This document shows, piece by piece, positions 5,820-13,242 of a stretch of 13,242 nt of DNA. Each line of letters begins with the position of its first letter. Position 1 is the stretch's first letter. Source of the stretch: an uncultured Lachnospiraceae bacterium (GTDB lineage: Bacteria > Bacillota > Clostridia > Lachnospirales > Lachnospiraceae); NCBI GenBank assembly GCA_902782625.1, contig CACZNZ010000269.1, forward strand, positions 1 to 13,242, in the 5' to 3' direction. Position numbers and translations under genes: made by a program. The notes under the pieces are model-generated. The model had not been told where the DNA came from. It searched no databases and saw only the letters and a list, made by a program, of their open reading frames with translations.

Positions 5820-8800
5820 TTACTCCGATGAATGCAGATAATAATCAAGGGTCAGCTGATCGGAATCCGGCAGATTCTCCAGGATTCCAAGTTCCACCAT
5901 CTTATCAACCACCGTTTTTGAGACCCTGGTTCTTTCTCTGAAATTCTCAAGCGAGGAAAATTCCCCCTGCAAAGCAGCCTCTTCCACCTGCTCGCAGGCT
6001 TTATCTCCCAGCCCTTCCACACTTGAAAGCGGAGGCATGATCTCACCGTCTATGATCAGACATTCCCTCGCCTTTGCCCGGTAGATATCGATAGGCATGA
6101 ATTGAAAACCTCTGGCATACATTTCCTGCGCAATCCTTCCGTCTCGGATAGAATCCTGATCCTTCTTGGTCTGCTGGTCTTTCGGGATTGACGTAAGGCG
6201 GTCAAGTTCCCGGGCCAGAAGCACCTGGCCCCTGCACATGGTCTCATAGGAAAATGCGGAGGCGCGAATTCCGAAGTAGGCAGCATAATAAGCGAGCGGA
6301 TGGTGTACCTTAAACCACGCCACTCTCCATCCCATCATGACATAAGCCACCGCATGTGCTTTTGGAAACATGTATTTAATCTTTTTGCAGGACCAGATAT
6401 ACCAGTCGGGAACCCCGTGACTGACCATATCTTTCTCCCATTTCTCCTTGAGCCCTCTTCCCTTACGGACAGACTCCATGATCGTAAAGGACTCTTCTTT
6501 TTCAAGACCCATATTGATCAGATAGGTCATGATATCGTCACGGCAGCAGATCGCTGTGGAAATCTCTGCCTTTCCTTCTTCAATCAGCGTCTGTGCATTG
6601 CCGAGCCACACATCAGTTCCGTGAGACAGACCGGAAATCCGCACCAGATCAGAAAAGCACTGCGGATTGGTATCTTTGAGCATCTCGATGACAAATTCCG
6701 TACCGAACTCCGGCACTCCGAGGGATCCAAGCGCGATTCCTCCGATATCTTCCGGTTTGATCCCAAGAATTTCGGTCCCGTGGAACAGTTCCATGACATC
6801 TTTATCATCAAGCGGAATCTTTGTGGCTTTAATTCCCGTCAGATCCTCCAGCCTTCTTATCATGGTCGGATCATCATGGCCAAGAATATCAAGTTTTAGC
6901 AGATTGTGATCAATAGAATGGTATTCAAAATGTGTTGTGACAACATCCGTATGTACATCATTGGCCGGATGCTGAATAGCCGTAAAATCATAGATCTCAT
7001 ATTCATGTGGCACCACGATGATGCCTCCCGGGTGTTGTCCGGTTGTCCGTTTTACCCCGGTACAGCCTTCTGCGATCCTCTCCATCTCGCATCTTCTCTT
7101 GACGATTCCACGCTCTTCAAAATATTTGTATACATAGCCGAAAGCTGTCTTTTCTGCCAAGGTTCCGATTGTTCCTGCACGGAATGCCTTCCCCTTGCCG
7201 AAAATGACTTCGACATACCGGTGCGCATTCGCCTGATATTCCCCAGAGAAATTCAGGTCGATATCGGGCTCTTTATTCCCTTTGAATCCCAGGAAGGTCT
7301 CAAAAGGAATATCGTGCCCTTCCTTGATCAGTAAAGTCCCGCAATTGGGACAGTTTCTGTCAGGCATATCACATCCAGACATACCTTTTTGTCTATAAGG
7401 CCTGATATATTCAGAATCAAAATCCACAAAATGACATTCAGGACATATATAATGCGCGCTGAGCGGATTCACCTCCGTGATTCCTGACATCGTTGCAACA
7501 AAGGACGATCCCACCGATCCTCTTGATCCTACCAGATATCCATGTTCCACGGAATCCCAGACTAATTTCTGGGCAATGATATACATCACGGCAAATCCGT
7601 TGGTTATGATCGAGGTCAGTTCTCTTTCAAGCCTTTCCTCTACAATGTCAGGAAGGTCGGGTCCATAGATCTCATGTGCTTTGTCATAGCAGATCTTTCG
7701 GAGTGTCTCATCCGAATTCGGAATGACAGGTGGACATTTTTTAGGATGTACCGGAGAAATCTTTTCAATCCGGTCAGCGATCAGGTTTGTATTGGTCACC
7801 ACCACTTCTCTGGCTTTCGCTTCTCCCAGGTAGGCAAATTCCTCTAACATCTCCTCGGTGGTCCTGAAATACAGCGGCGCCTGTTTATCTGCATCCGCAA
7901 AACCTTTTCCGGCCATCAGGATCCTTCGGTAAAGCTCATCTTCTGGATTGAGAAAATGTACATCACAGGTTGCCACCACGGGTTTTCCGTATCGTTCTCC
8001 GAGTTCCACGATTTTTCGGTTATAATCTCTTAGATCTTCTATCGTTGATGCATCATACCGGTCACTTTCGAGCATGAAAGCATTGTTTCCGACCGGCTGG
8101 ATCTCCAGATAATCATAAAAACGTACGATCTCGGCGAGTTCCTCTTCACTCTTTCCCCGGATAACTGCCTGGAACAATTCCCCTGCTTCACAGGCTGAAC
8201 CAAGGATCAGACCTTCTTTGTACTCTTCAATCAGGCTTTCCGGTATCCTGGGCCTTCGGTGAAAATAATCAAGATGTGATGCAGATACCAGACGGTTCAG
8301 ATTCACTCTGCCTATATCATTTTTTACGAGGATGATTCCGTGATAGGTCGGTGCCTTCCTGATCAGATCAGCCGAAGTCTGGCCCATCGCATTCAGTTCG
8401 GCGAGCGTTGTCACATTTTGTTCTTTGAGCATGCCGAGAAAACGAAGGAATACTTCCGCCGTCACTCTCGCATCATCCACCGCACGATGATGATGTTCCT
8501 GGACGATTCCCAAATGTTTACAGACAGTATTTAGTTTAAATTTATTCAGATTTGTCAAAAGAAGCCTGGCCATCTGCACGGTATCAAGCACCGTAAAATC
8601 TGTCTCAATTCCCAGTTCTTCTGCCTTGGCTTCGATGAAACTTACGTCAAATTCCGCATTGTGCGCGACCAGACAGCATCCCTCACAAAACGCAAGGAAT
8701 TCCGGAAGGATGGCATCAATCGTCTCCGCATCCGAAACCATGGAATCTGTGATACTTGTCAACTCTGTAATCCGGTAAGGAATCGGTCTTTTGGGATTTA

Positions 8801-10259
8801 CAAACACGCTGTAATGATCTGTAATCTCTCCTCCGGATACCTTGACGGCTCCGATTTCGATGATGGCATCTTTTACTGGAGAAAAACCTGTGGTCTCCAG
8901 GTCAAACACCACGTAATCTCCATCCAGTGACTGTCCTTTATCATTGACAGCCAATTTCTTTCTGTCATTGACAAAATATCCTTCCACTCCGTAGATAACT
9001 TTAAAAGGTTCCTCTGGTTTTACACAGTGATTGGCAATCGGGAAAGCCTGCAGCACCCCATGGTCTGTAATGGCTACTGCTTTATGCCCCCACGACTTAG
9101 CCATGTCAATCATTTTGCGGATATCGACAACACTGTCAAGATCACTCATCACCGTATGAAGATGGAGCTCCACCCTCTTTTCCATGCTTTTATCCATCCT
9201 CTTTTTACGAAAATCAGGGATCGGTTTGATCCCTACGATGGAAGAAAGCGTCAGTTCATGATCAAAAGTATCCATCCTGGGCATACCTTTGATCAGATAA
9301 AAACGATCTGTTTCAAAATGTTCAAGCAGGCCGGGCAGTCTGTCATTGGCAATGAAGATCTTTCCTATGATACTGTCCGAAAAATCTGTGATACGGAAGC
9401 TTACGATTGTTCTCTCTCTCTTGATCTCCCGAAGGTCGATTCCCATAATCTGACCGCGGATGACAATCTGTCCGATCTCATCAATAACCTCGGAAAGGGG
9501 GACGATCTCTCCCGCACAGTCTCTGCCGTAAATAACATCCGGGTCTTTGCTTCTTTGTCTGAACTCTTGCCTTCTGGCACGTTCCTCAAAGAAATTCCCC
9601 CGGTATCTTCCTTTTTTCTTTTCCGCTCCTTCTGCCTGGTCCTGTTCTGGCTTTGAATCCTGTTCCGGATGGATATTGGCCAGATGATTCATCACTTCTC
9701 CTACTTCCTGTTTCAGAAGGTGTTTGCTCGAACGGACAGCAAAACTGTCCTCCCCTTCGTGGAAAAAGCAGCGAACCTCTGTCTCTCTTCCGAATCGATG
9801 CAAGAAGAGCTTTTCAAAAAAGCTGCGAAGCTCTTCTTCTTTTTCTCTGGCAATGAAGGAATCTTTCAGGTTCAGGAAAATGCAGTTACCCTTCGCTTTA
9901 CAGGTGCTTTCCTGTAAAAGACTGGATTCGACCCTTCCGAGCTGTCTTGCCTCATAGAGGATACTGTCCCAGTAGGCTGCCAGCAGATAAGCCGTATTAT
10001 AACTTTCAGGAAGGTCATAGATCTCATCAATACTGACAAAAAGAGAACTCTTATCAAAATACCTCTGTTTAATCTCAAAAGCGACTCTGTTTAATGCCCG
10101 TTTGGACAGCAGGGTATCTGCCTCAAGACTGATGATCAGTTCCTTTGTTTTTTTCTTCATGACGATCTTTGTCACGTAAGCCCGGGTCAGTGCATCTGCG
10201 CTTCCTTCCGGGATCGGGTAATCCGGAAAAACTTTCTGAAACGGCCTTTTTCCTTCCAT
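5820..10259 (-). CDS. polC: DNA polymerase III PolC-type, replicative polymerase with proofreading exonuclease
   Basis: PolC is the replicative DNA polymerase of low-GC Gram-positives, combining 5'-3' synthesis and 3'-5' proofreading. Residues below are counted from an ATG at 10304 (subtract 15 for the preferred start). In order: an N-terminal domain to ~220; an OB-fold (about 275-360); a PHP domain split by the exonuclease (HLHT 381-384, ITDHG 412-416, DVHF 781-784); a DEDDh exonuclease with D468 and E470 (FDLETTG), D553, H606 and D611; then the polymerase with a zinc cluster (C954, C957, C985, C988), catalytic D1014 and D1016 (PDIDLNFS), third aspartate D1139 (LKLDILGHDD), and a C-terminal HhH/tau-binding part. 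All key residues are present and no frameshift is seen. The preferred ATG at 10259 has GGGGGAAG seven bases upstream; the ATG at 10304 has no comparable site. Length from 10259 is 1479 residues, close to the family norm. rpoD ends 73 bp upstream. Confidence 0.97.
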   Translation of the reverse strand: MEGKRPFQKVFPDYPIPEGSADALTRAYVTKIVMKKKTKELIISLEADTLLSKRALNRVAFEIKQRYFDKSSLFVSIDEIYDLPESYNTAYLLAAYWDSILYEARQLGRVESSLLQESTCKAKGNCIFLNLKDSFIAREKEEELRSFFEKLFLHRFGRETEVRCFFHEGEDSFAVRSSKHLLKQEVGEVMNHLANIHPEQDSKPEQDQAEGAEKKKGRYRGNFFEERARRQEFRQRSKDPDVIYGRDCAGEIVPLSEVIDEIGQIVIRGQIMGIDLREIKRERTIVSFRITDFSDSIIGKIFIANDRLPGLLEHFETDRFYLIKGMPRMDTFDHELTLSSIVGIKPIPDFRKKRMDKSMEKRVELHLHTVMSDLDSVVDIRKMIDMAKSWGHKAVAITDHGVLQAFPIANHCVKPEEPFKVIYGVEGYFVNDRKKLAVNDKGQSLDGDYVVFDLETTGFSPVKDAIIEIGAVKVSGGEITDHYSVFVNPKRPIPYRITELTSITDSMVSDAETIDAILPEFLAFCEGCCLVAHNAEFDVSFIEAKAEELGIETDFTVLDTVQMARLLLTNLNKFKLNTVCKHLGIVQEHHHRAVDDARVTAEVFLRFLGMLKEQNVTTLAELNAMGQTSADLIRKAPTYHGIILVKNDIGRVNLNRLVSASHLDYFHRRPRIPESLIEEYKEGLILGSACEAGELFQAVIRGKSEEELAEIVRFYDYLEIQPVGNNAFMLESDRYDASTIEDLRDYNRKIVELGERYGKPVVATCDVHFLNPEDELYRRILMAGKGFADADKQAPLYFRTTEEMLEEFAYLGEAKAREVVVTNTNLIADRIEKISPVHPKKCPPVIPNSDETLRKICYDKAHEIYGPDLPDIVEERLERELTSIITNGFAVMYIIAQKLVWDSVEHGYLVGSRGSVGSSFVATMSGITEVNPLSAHYICPECHFVDFDSEYIRPYRQKGMSGCDMPDRNCPNCGTLLIKEGHDIPFETFLGFKGNKEPDIDLNFSGEYQANAHRYVEVIFGKGKAFRAGTIGTLAEKTAFGYVYKYFEERGIVKRRCEMERIAEGCTGVKRTTGQHPGGIIVVPHEYEIYDFTAIQHPANDVHTDVVTTHFEYHSIDHNLLKLDILGHDDPTMIRRLEDLTGIKATKIPLDDKDVMELFHGTEILGIKPEDIGGIALGSLGVPEFGTEFVIEMLKDTNPQCFSDLVRISGLSHGTDVWLGNAQTLIEEGKAEISTAICCRDDIMTYLINMGLEKEESFTIMESVRKGRGLKEKWEKDMVSHGVPDWYIWSCKKIKYMFPKAHAVAYVMMGWRVAWFKVHHPLAYYAAYFGIRASAFSYETMCRGQVLLARELDRLTSIPKDQQTKKDQDSIRDGRIAQEMYARGFQFMPIDIYRAKARECLIIDGEIMPPLSSVEGLGDKACEQVEEAALQGEFSSLENFRERTRVSKTVVDKMVELGILENLPDSDQLTLDYYLHSSE

Positions 10260-10279
10260 GATTCTTCCCCCATATTGCA

Positions 10280-10320
10280 ACAATAGGGCTACCGCATCAA
10301 TCATATCGGCGCCCTATTGT
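10280..10320 (-). promoter_or_regulatory. Hairpin in the rpoD-polC junction
   Basis: ACAATAGGGC and GCCCTATTGT (10280-10289 and 10311-10320) form a perfect 10-bp stem, continued inward by CCG/CGG after a small asymmetric bulge. It starts about 12 bp after the rpoD stop and ends about 20 bp before the favoured polC ATG. No T-run follows on the minus strand, so it is a poor terminator; mRNA processing, stabilisation of the rpoD 3' end or tuning of polC translation are possible. The loop carries the alternative polC ATG at 10304. Confidence 0.6.
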
Positions 10321-10332
10321 GGTCACGTTTCA

Positions 10333-11439
10333 TTAATCTAACAGGAAATCCTTCAGCTTTCTGCTCCTGCTCGGATGCCGGAGCTTTCGAAGTGCTTTCG
10401 CTTCGATCTGGCGGATTCTCTCTCGGGTTACATCAAATTCTTTACCTACTTCTTCAAGTGTCCGGGTCTTTCCGTCATCCATGCCGAATCGAAGACGGAT
10501 AACCTTCTGTTCTCTCTCCGTCAAAGAAGCCATAGCCTGATTCAGTTCCTCCTTCAGCATGGAGAAGGATGCGGAATCCATCGGAGAAAGAGAATTCTCA
10601 TCTTTGATGAAATCCCCAAGCTGACTGTCTTCCTCTTCCCCGATCGGAGAATCAAGAGATACCGGATCTCTTGATGTCTTCAAGATCTCATCGATCTTGG
10701 AAACCGGCATATTCATCTTCTTGGCGATCTCCTCGTTCGTAGGTTCTCTGCCAAGTTCCTGAAGAAGCATCCTGGAGGTTCTCAGTGTCTTGTTGATCGT
10801 CTCAACCATATGAACCGGAACACGGATCGTCTTGGCTGTATCTGCGATACCTCTGGTAATCGCCTGTCTGATCCACCAGGTGGAATAAGTACTGAATTTA
10901 TTTCCTTTCTTGTAGTCGAATTTCTCCACAGCTTTCATCAGACCCATGTTTCCTTCCTGAATCAGATCAAGAAAAGACATGCCACGTCCGACATATTTTT
11001 TCGCAATGCTGACCACAAGTCGAAGGTTTGCTTCAATAAGCTGATCCCGGGCCTGCTGGTCACCTTTTTCAATCCTCTGGGCAAGGAAGACTTCCTCGTC
11101 CACTGTAAGAAGCGGAATATTACCGATCTCTTTTAAGTACATACGCACCGGATCTTCAAGGCTTACGCCTTCAAGTACGTCTTCTTCGGCAAGGATTTCA
11201 ACCTCTTCCCCTTCATCATCTATAAAATCGTCATTGTCAGCGGCATCGTCACTGGTATTGAGCACATCCACATTATGCTTCTCAAAAAAGTCGAGAATCC
11301 ACTCAAAATCATCCGCTGTCAGTTCAATTGTCTCAAAGGCGTCATTGATTTCACGGTATTCAAGAACATTCTTGTTCTTCGTAGCCTGTTTCATCAAAGA
11401 CTCCATAATATTCGTATATTCTAATCTTTTTTCATCCAT
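10333..11439 (-). CDS. rpoD: Housekeeping RNA polymerase sigma factor (sigma-70/SigA)
   Basis: The primary sigma factor directs RNA polymerase to -10/-35 promoters. At 368 residues it matches the compact SigA of Firmicutes. Region 1.1 occupies about 1-60, an acidic linker ([19 protein letters not shown]) 64-82, and region 1.2 starts at [14 protein letters not shown] (93-106). Region 2 (132-202) contains [16 protein letters not shown], the core-binding [19 protein letters not shown] and the -10 recognition and melting helix [13 protein letters not shown]. Region 3 spans 210-290 ([12 protein letters not shown] at its start). Region 4 (300-360) ends in the -35 recognition [23 protein letters not shown]. 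All regions are complete, which argues for the primary factor over an alternative sigma. The ATG at 11439 has GGAG at 11451-11454, a rather long 11-base spacing. It begins 28 bp after the thrC stop and has no obvious promoter of its own, so it is probably read from thrC, possibly with a promoter inside thrC. Confidence 0.97.
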   Translation of the reverse strand: MDEKRLEYTNIMESLMKQATKNKNVLEYREINDAFETIELTADDFEWILDFFEKHNVDVLNTSDDAADNDDFIDDEGEEVEILAEEDVLEGVSLEDPVRMYLKEIGNIPLLTVDEEVFLAQRIEKGDQQARDQLIEANLRLVVSIAKKYVGRGMSFLDLIQEGNMGLMKAVEKFDYKKGNKFSTYSTWWIRQAITRGIADTAKTIRVPVHMVETINKTLRTSRMLLQELGREPTNEEIAKKMNMPVSKIDEILKTSRDPVSLDSPIGEEEDSQLGDFIKDENSLSPMDSASFSMLKEELNQAMASLTEREQKVIRLRFGMDDGKTRTLEEVGKEFDVTRERIRQIEAKALRKLRHPSRSRKLKDFLLD

Positions 11440-11467
11440 AAATCGTTTAACTCCAATCTATCCTGCT

Positions 11468-12976
11468 TTAGTGCTGTATTCCCAGTATTTCCATCACAAC
11501 ATCACACATTTGTTCTGTCTTGCATACTCTGTCATGCAGCACAGGCGCCGTCCTGATATCTTCAATTGCTGCCGGAATCGCTACGTGAGAGATCTCGCTT
11601 AAGGTATCAATCAAAGAAAAATCACTCTGTGCATCGTATGCCGGGTCAATGGCATTCATAACACTTCTGGTGAATTTAAACGGACTTGCGGTTGAAGCAA
11701 TGACTGTCGGTGTCTCATCACCGGTTTCTTCCCTGTATTTTTCATAGACGCTCTTACCTACGGCTGTATGGGTATCCATAACATATCCCACATGTTCATA
11801 CACCGACTTAATCGCCTCTGCTGTCTCCTTTTCGTCAGCATAATTCCCGTAGAAGATATCGAGATTGCTACGCATTTCCTCGTCAATCCTGTAAGTTCCG
11901 GTCTTTGAGAGTTCCTGCATCAACTGCAGGTTCTTCTCATCATCATCTCCGGCAATGCGATAGATCAGTCTTTCCAGATTACTGGAAATGAGGATATCCA
12001 TCGATGGAGAAGAAGTAAGGATAAACTCTCTGTTGCGGTCATAACAACCACTCTTAAAGAAATCAAAGAGCACCTTATTCTCATTGGAAGCACAAATCAG
12101 CTTTGCGACAGGCAGGCCCATCAAAGATGCATAGTAGGCAGCAAGGATATTGCCGAAATTACCCGTAGGTACGACCACATTGATCAGGTCATTCTCCTGG
12201 ATTTCCTTCCTGGCAAGAAGCTGCGCATAGGCATAGACATAGTAGACAACCTGTGGAACAAGGCGTCCGATATTGATCGAATTCGCAGAAGAAAAGCGAT
12301 ATCCGTTTTTCGCAAGCGTCCTGGCAAGCTCCCCATCAGAAAACATCTTCTTTACCCCTGTCTGGGCATCGTCGAAATTCCCTTCAATGCCAATCACAAA
12401 GGTATTGTCTCCTCTCTGTGTCACCATCTGTTTTTCCTGAATGGGACTGACCCCGTGTTTCGGATAAAAAACGATGATCTTCGTTCCTTCCACATCTGCA
12501 AATCCCGCAAGCGCTGCTTTCCCCGTATCTCCGGAAGTCGCTGTAAGAATCACGATCTCCTCCTGAATCTGGTTTTTCTTTGCGCTCGTCGTCATCAGAT
12601 AAGGCAGGATTGACAATGCCATATCCTTAAATGCAACGGTAGAACCATGGAACAACTCCAGGAAATACGCATCGTCTTTCCTGACAAGTTCCGCGATGTT
12701 CTCCGTATCGAACTTCTGATCGTAGGCATGATTAATACAGTATTTGAGTTCCTCCTCGGTAAAATCACATAAAAAAAGCTTCATTACCTCGTAGGCAACC
12801 TGCTGATAACTCATCGCTGACAGTTCTGCCAATGAACAGGCAAGCTTGGGTATGTAGGAAGGAACATACAATCCGCCTTCTACGGCCAGCCCTCGCAGGA
12901 TTGCCTGGGATGCCGTCGCAGTCTCTTCCCTGTTACGTGTACTTCTGTAAATGAGATCCAGCTCTGCCTCCTTCAT
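11468..12976 (-). CDS. thrC: Threonine synthase, PLP-dependent
   Basis: ThrC converts O-phosphohomoserine to threonine and phosphate, the last step of threonine synthesis, using pyridoxal phosphate. Residues counted from the TTG at 13003 (subtract 9 for the ATG given here): the family start LIYRSTRNREETATASQAI at 17-35, the N-terminal domain with GLAVEGGLYVP, PLP lysine K126 in LFHGSTVAFKDMAL, the substrate and cofactor loop TSGDTGKAAL at 156-165, PTGNFGN at 279-285 for the PLP phosphate, and ASTASPFKF near 437. About 500 residues is normal and all motifs are intact. The start is uncertain: TTG 13003 lies upstream of the predicted transcription start, ATG 12976 has only a weak site, and AAGGAGG (12973-12967) is ideally placed for CTG 12961. 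The ATG is given here as the conventional choice. No other threonine-pathway gene is in the window. Confidence 0.95.
   Translation of the reverse strand: MKEAELDLIYRSTRNREETATASQAILRGLAVEGGLYVPSYIPKLACSLAELSAMSYQQVAYEVMKLFLCDFTEEELKYCINHAYDQKFDTENIAELVRKDDAYFLELFHGSTVAFKDMALSILPYLMTTSAKKNQIQEEIVILTATSGDTGKAALAGFADVEGTKIIVFYPKHGVSPIQEKQMVTQRGDNTFVIGIEGNFDDAQTGVKKMFSDGELARTLAKNGYRFSSANSINIGRLVPQVVYYVYAYAQLLARKEIQENDLINVVVPTGNFGNILAAYYASLMGLPVAKLICASNENKVLFDFFKSGCYDRNREFILTSSPSMDILISSNLERLIYRIAGDDDEKNLQLMQELSKTGTYRIDEEMRSNLDIFYGNYADEKETAEAIKSVYEHVGYVMDTHTAVGKSVYEKYREETGDETPTVIASTASPFKFTRSVMNAIDPAYDAQSDFSLIDTLSEISHVAIPAAIEDIRTAPVLHDRVCKTEQMCDVVMEILGIQH
12967..12973 (-). promoter_or_regulatory. 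Strong ribosome binding site that questions the thrC start
   Basis: AAGGAGG on the minus strand lies inside the codons just after ATG 12976 and five bases before CTG 12961. It is the only strong Shine-Dalgarno sequence near the start, and the CTG position gives a protein beginning (M)DLIYRSTRN, as is typical of the family. The sequence therefore fits initiation at CTG better than at the ATG. Confidence 0.5.
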
Positions 12977-13006
12977 CGTTCCATACAAATCAATCAATGG
13001 CAATAA

Positions 13007-13035
13007 ATTATATCACAATCGAAAATGAAATGCAA
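13007..13035 (-). promoter_or_regulatory. thrC(-rpoD-polC) promoter, extended -10
   Basis: On the minus strand, -35 TTGCAT (13035-13030), a 17-bp spacer and -10 TATAAT (13012-13007) are preceded by TGA, so the -10 is of the extended type. Transcription should begin near 13000. The -35 lies only five bases past the stop codon of the upstream gene. No hairpin with a T-run or regulatory leader such as a T-box fits into the very short untranslated region. Confidence 0.82.
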
Positions 13036-13040
13036 GAATC

Positions 13041-13242
13041 CTATACCCTTCTTTCGTTTCTCATTTTCAGAATCGCAAAGGTCAGAAAGATCAGTGCCGT
13101 AAGCAGACAGGCAAAAGCCGCCGCTTTATAATAAAAATAGATAAAAAGCGTACTGGTATTATCGATTCCCAGGTGGCTGCAGTAATCCCCCACGATTCCG
13201 TTATTGCCTGTGATGCTCACATAATAGCCCATCCCGGAAGTG
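13041..13242 (-). CDS. C-terminal end of an uncharacterised membrane protein (runs off the right edge)
   Basis: The frame is open from the stop codon TAG at 13041 to the window edge, giving at least 66 residues. An internal ATG at 13232 could be a start, but no ribosome binding site can be judged because only 10 bases precede it, and the frame stays open above it (codons reading T-S-G), so this is probably the tail of a longer gene. The visible part has a polar stretch (GNNGIVGDYCSHLGIDNTST) followed by one hydrophobic helix of about 25 residues (AAAFACLLTALIFLTFAIL) and a short basic end KMRNERRV, predicting the C-terminus inside the cell and the polar part outside. The thrC promoter begins right after its stop codon. 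I cannot assign a family. Confidence 0.6.
   Translation of the reverse strand, partial: TSGMGYYVSITGNNGIVGDYCSHLGIDNTSTLFIYFYYKAAAFACLLTALIFLTFAILKMRNERRV

Noticed and set aside
6300..7334. Plus-strand frames of 199 and 142 codons opposite the polymerase domain
   Set aside because: Both are shadows of PolC, which has intact catalytic motifs on the other strand here.
9027..9656. Plus-strand open frame of 209 codons opposite polC
   Set aside because: It is a mirror of the well-supported PolC coding sequence (PHP/OB region), with no domain or start signal.
10260..10304. Upstream ATG giving 15 extra residues at the PolC N-terminus
   Set aside because: There is no good ribosome binding site, the codons fall in a hairpin arm, and the next ATG has GGGGGAAG at seven bases and gives the usual family start.
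12977..13003. TTG start giving a 511-residue ThrC
   Set aside because: It lies at or upstream of the predicted transcription start and the extra residues (MPLIDLYGT) do not belong to the family N-terminus.
1..13242. CRISPR array, transposase, prophage, toxin-antitoxin pair, tRNA, rRNA or riboswitch
   Set aside because: No regularly spaced repeats, no recombinase or transposase motifs, and no recognisable structured RNA were seen on either strand; the gaps between genes are short except for 960-1706.

Overview
The window reads as ordinary core chromosome of a low-to-moderate GC Gram-positive anaerobe of the Clostridia, most likely Lachnospiraceae. This rests on a PolC-type DNA polymerase III, a long-form HPF next to secA, a compact housekeeping sigma factor, strong GGAGG-type ribosome binding sites and TTGCAT/TATAAT-type promoters. 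The genus cannot be fixed from the sequence alone. Every gene I can support lies on the minus strand, so transcription runs from high to low coordinates. Open frames on the plus strand are shadows.

Layout in the direction of transcription: (i) the 3' end of an unidentified membrane protein gene (13242-13041); (ii) a strong promoter, then thrC (threonine synthase), rpoD (housekeeping sigma factor) and polC (replicative polymerase), closely spaced and probably at least partly co-transcribed; (iii) a promoter immediately after polC, driving an uncharacterised single-pass membrane protein that ends in a clear terminator; (iv) alaX (alanyl-tRNA trans-editing enzyme) and an uncharacterised acidic lipoprotein, 31 bp apart; (v) a promoter and hpf (ribosome hibernation factor), ended by a terminator; (vi) a gene-free stretch of about 750 bp holding two long imperfect palindromes; (vii) the secA promoter and the first 319 codons of secA, which runs off the left edge.

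Functionally the window combines replication (PolC), transcription (RpoD), translation quality and dormancy (AlaX, HPF), protein export (SecA) and amino-acid synthesis (ThrC), plus two envelope proteins of unknown role. I see no CRISPR array, transposase, prophage, toxin-antitoxin pair, tRNA, rRNA or recognisable riboswitch.

I did not find a convincing new biological system. The observations most worth a second look are the two hairpin-forming intergenic elements between hpf and secA, which share a motif near their apices; the start of thrC, where the only strong ribosome binding site points to a CTG codon; a hairpin in the rpoD-polC junction whose loop holds an alternative polC start; and the placement of rpoD between thrC and polC rather than beside dnaG.
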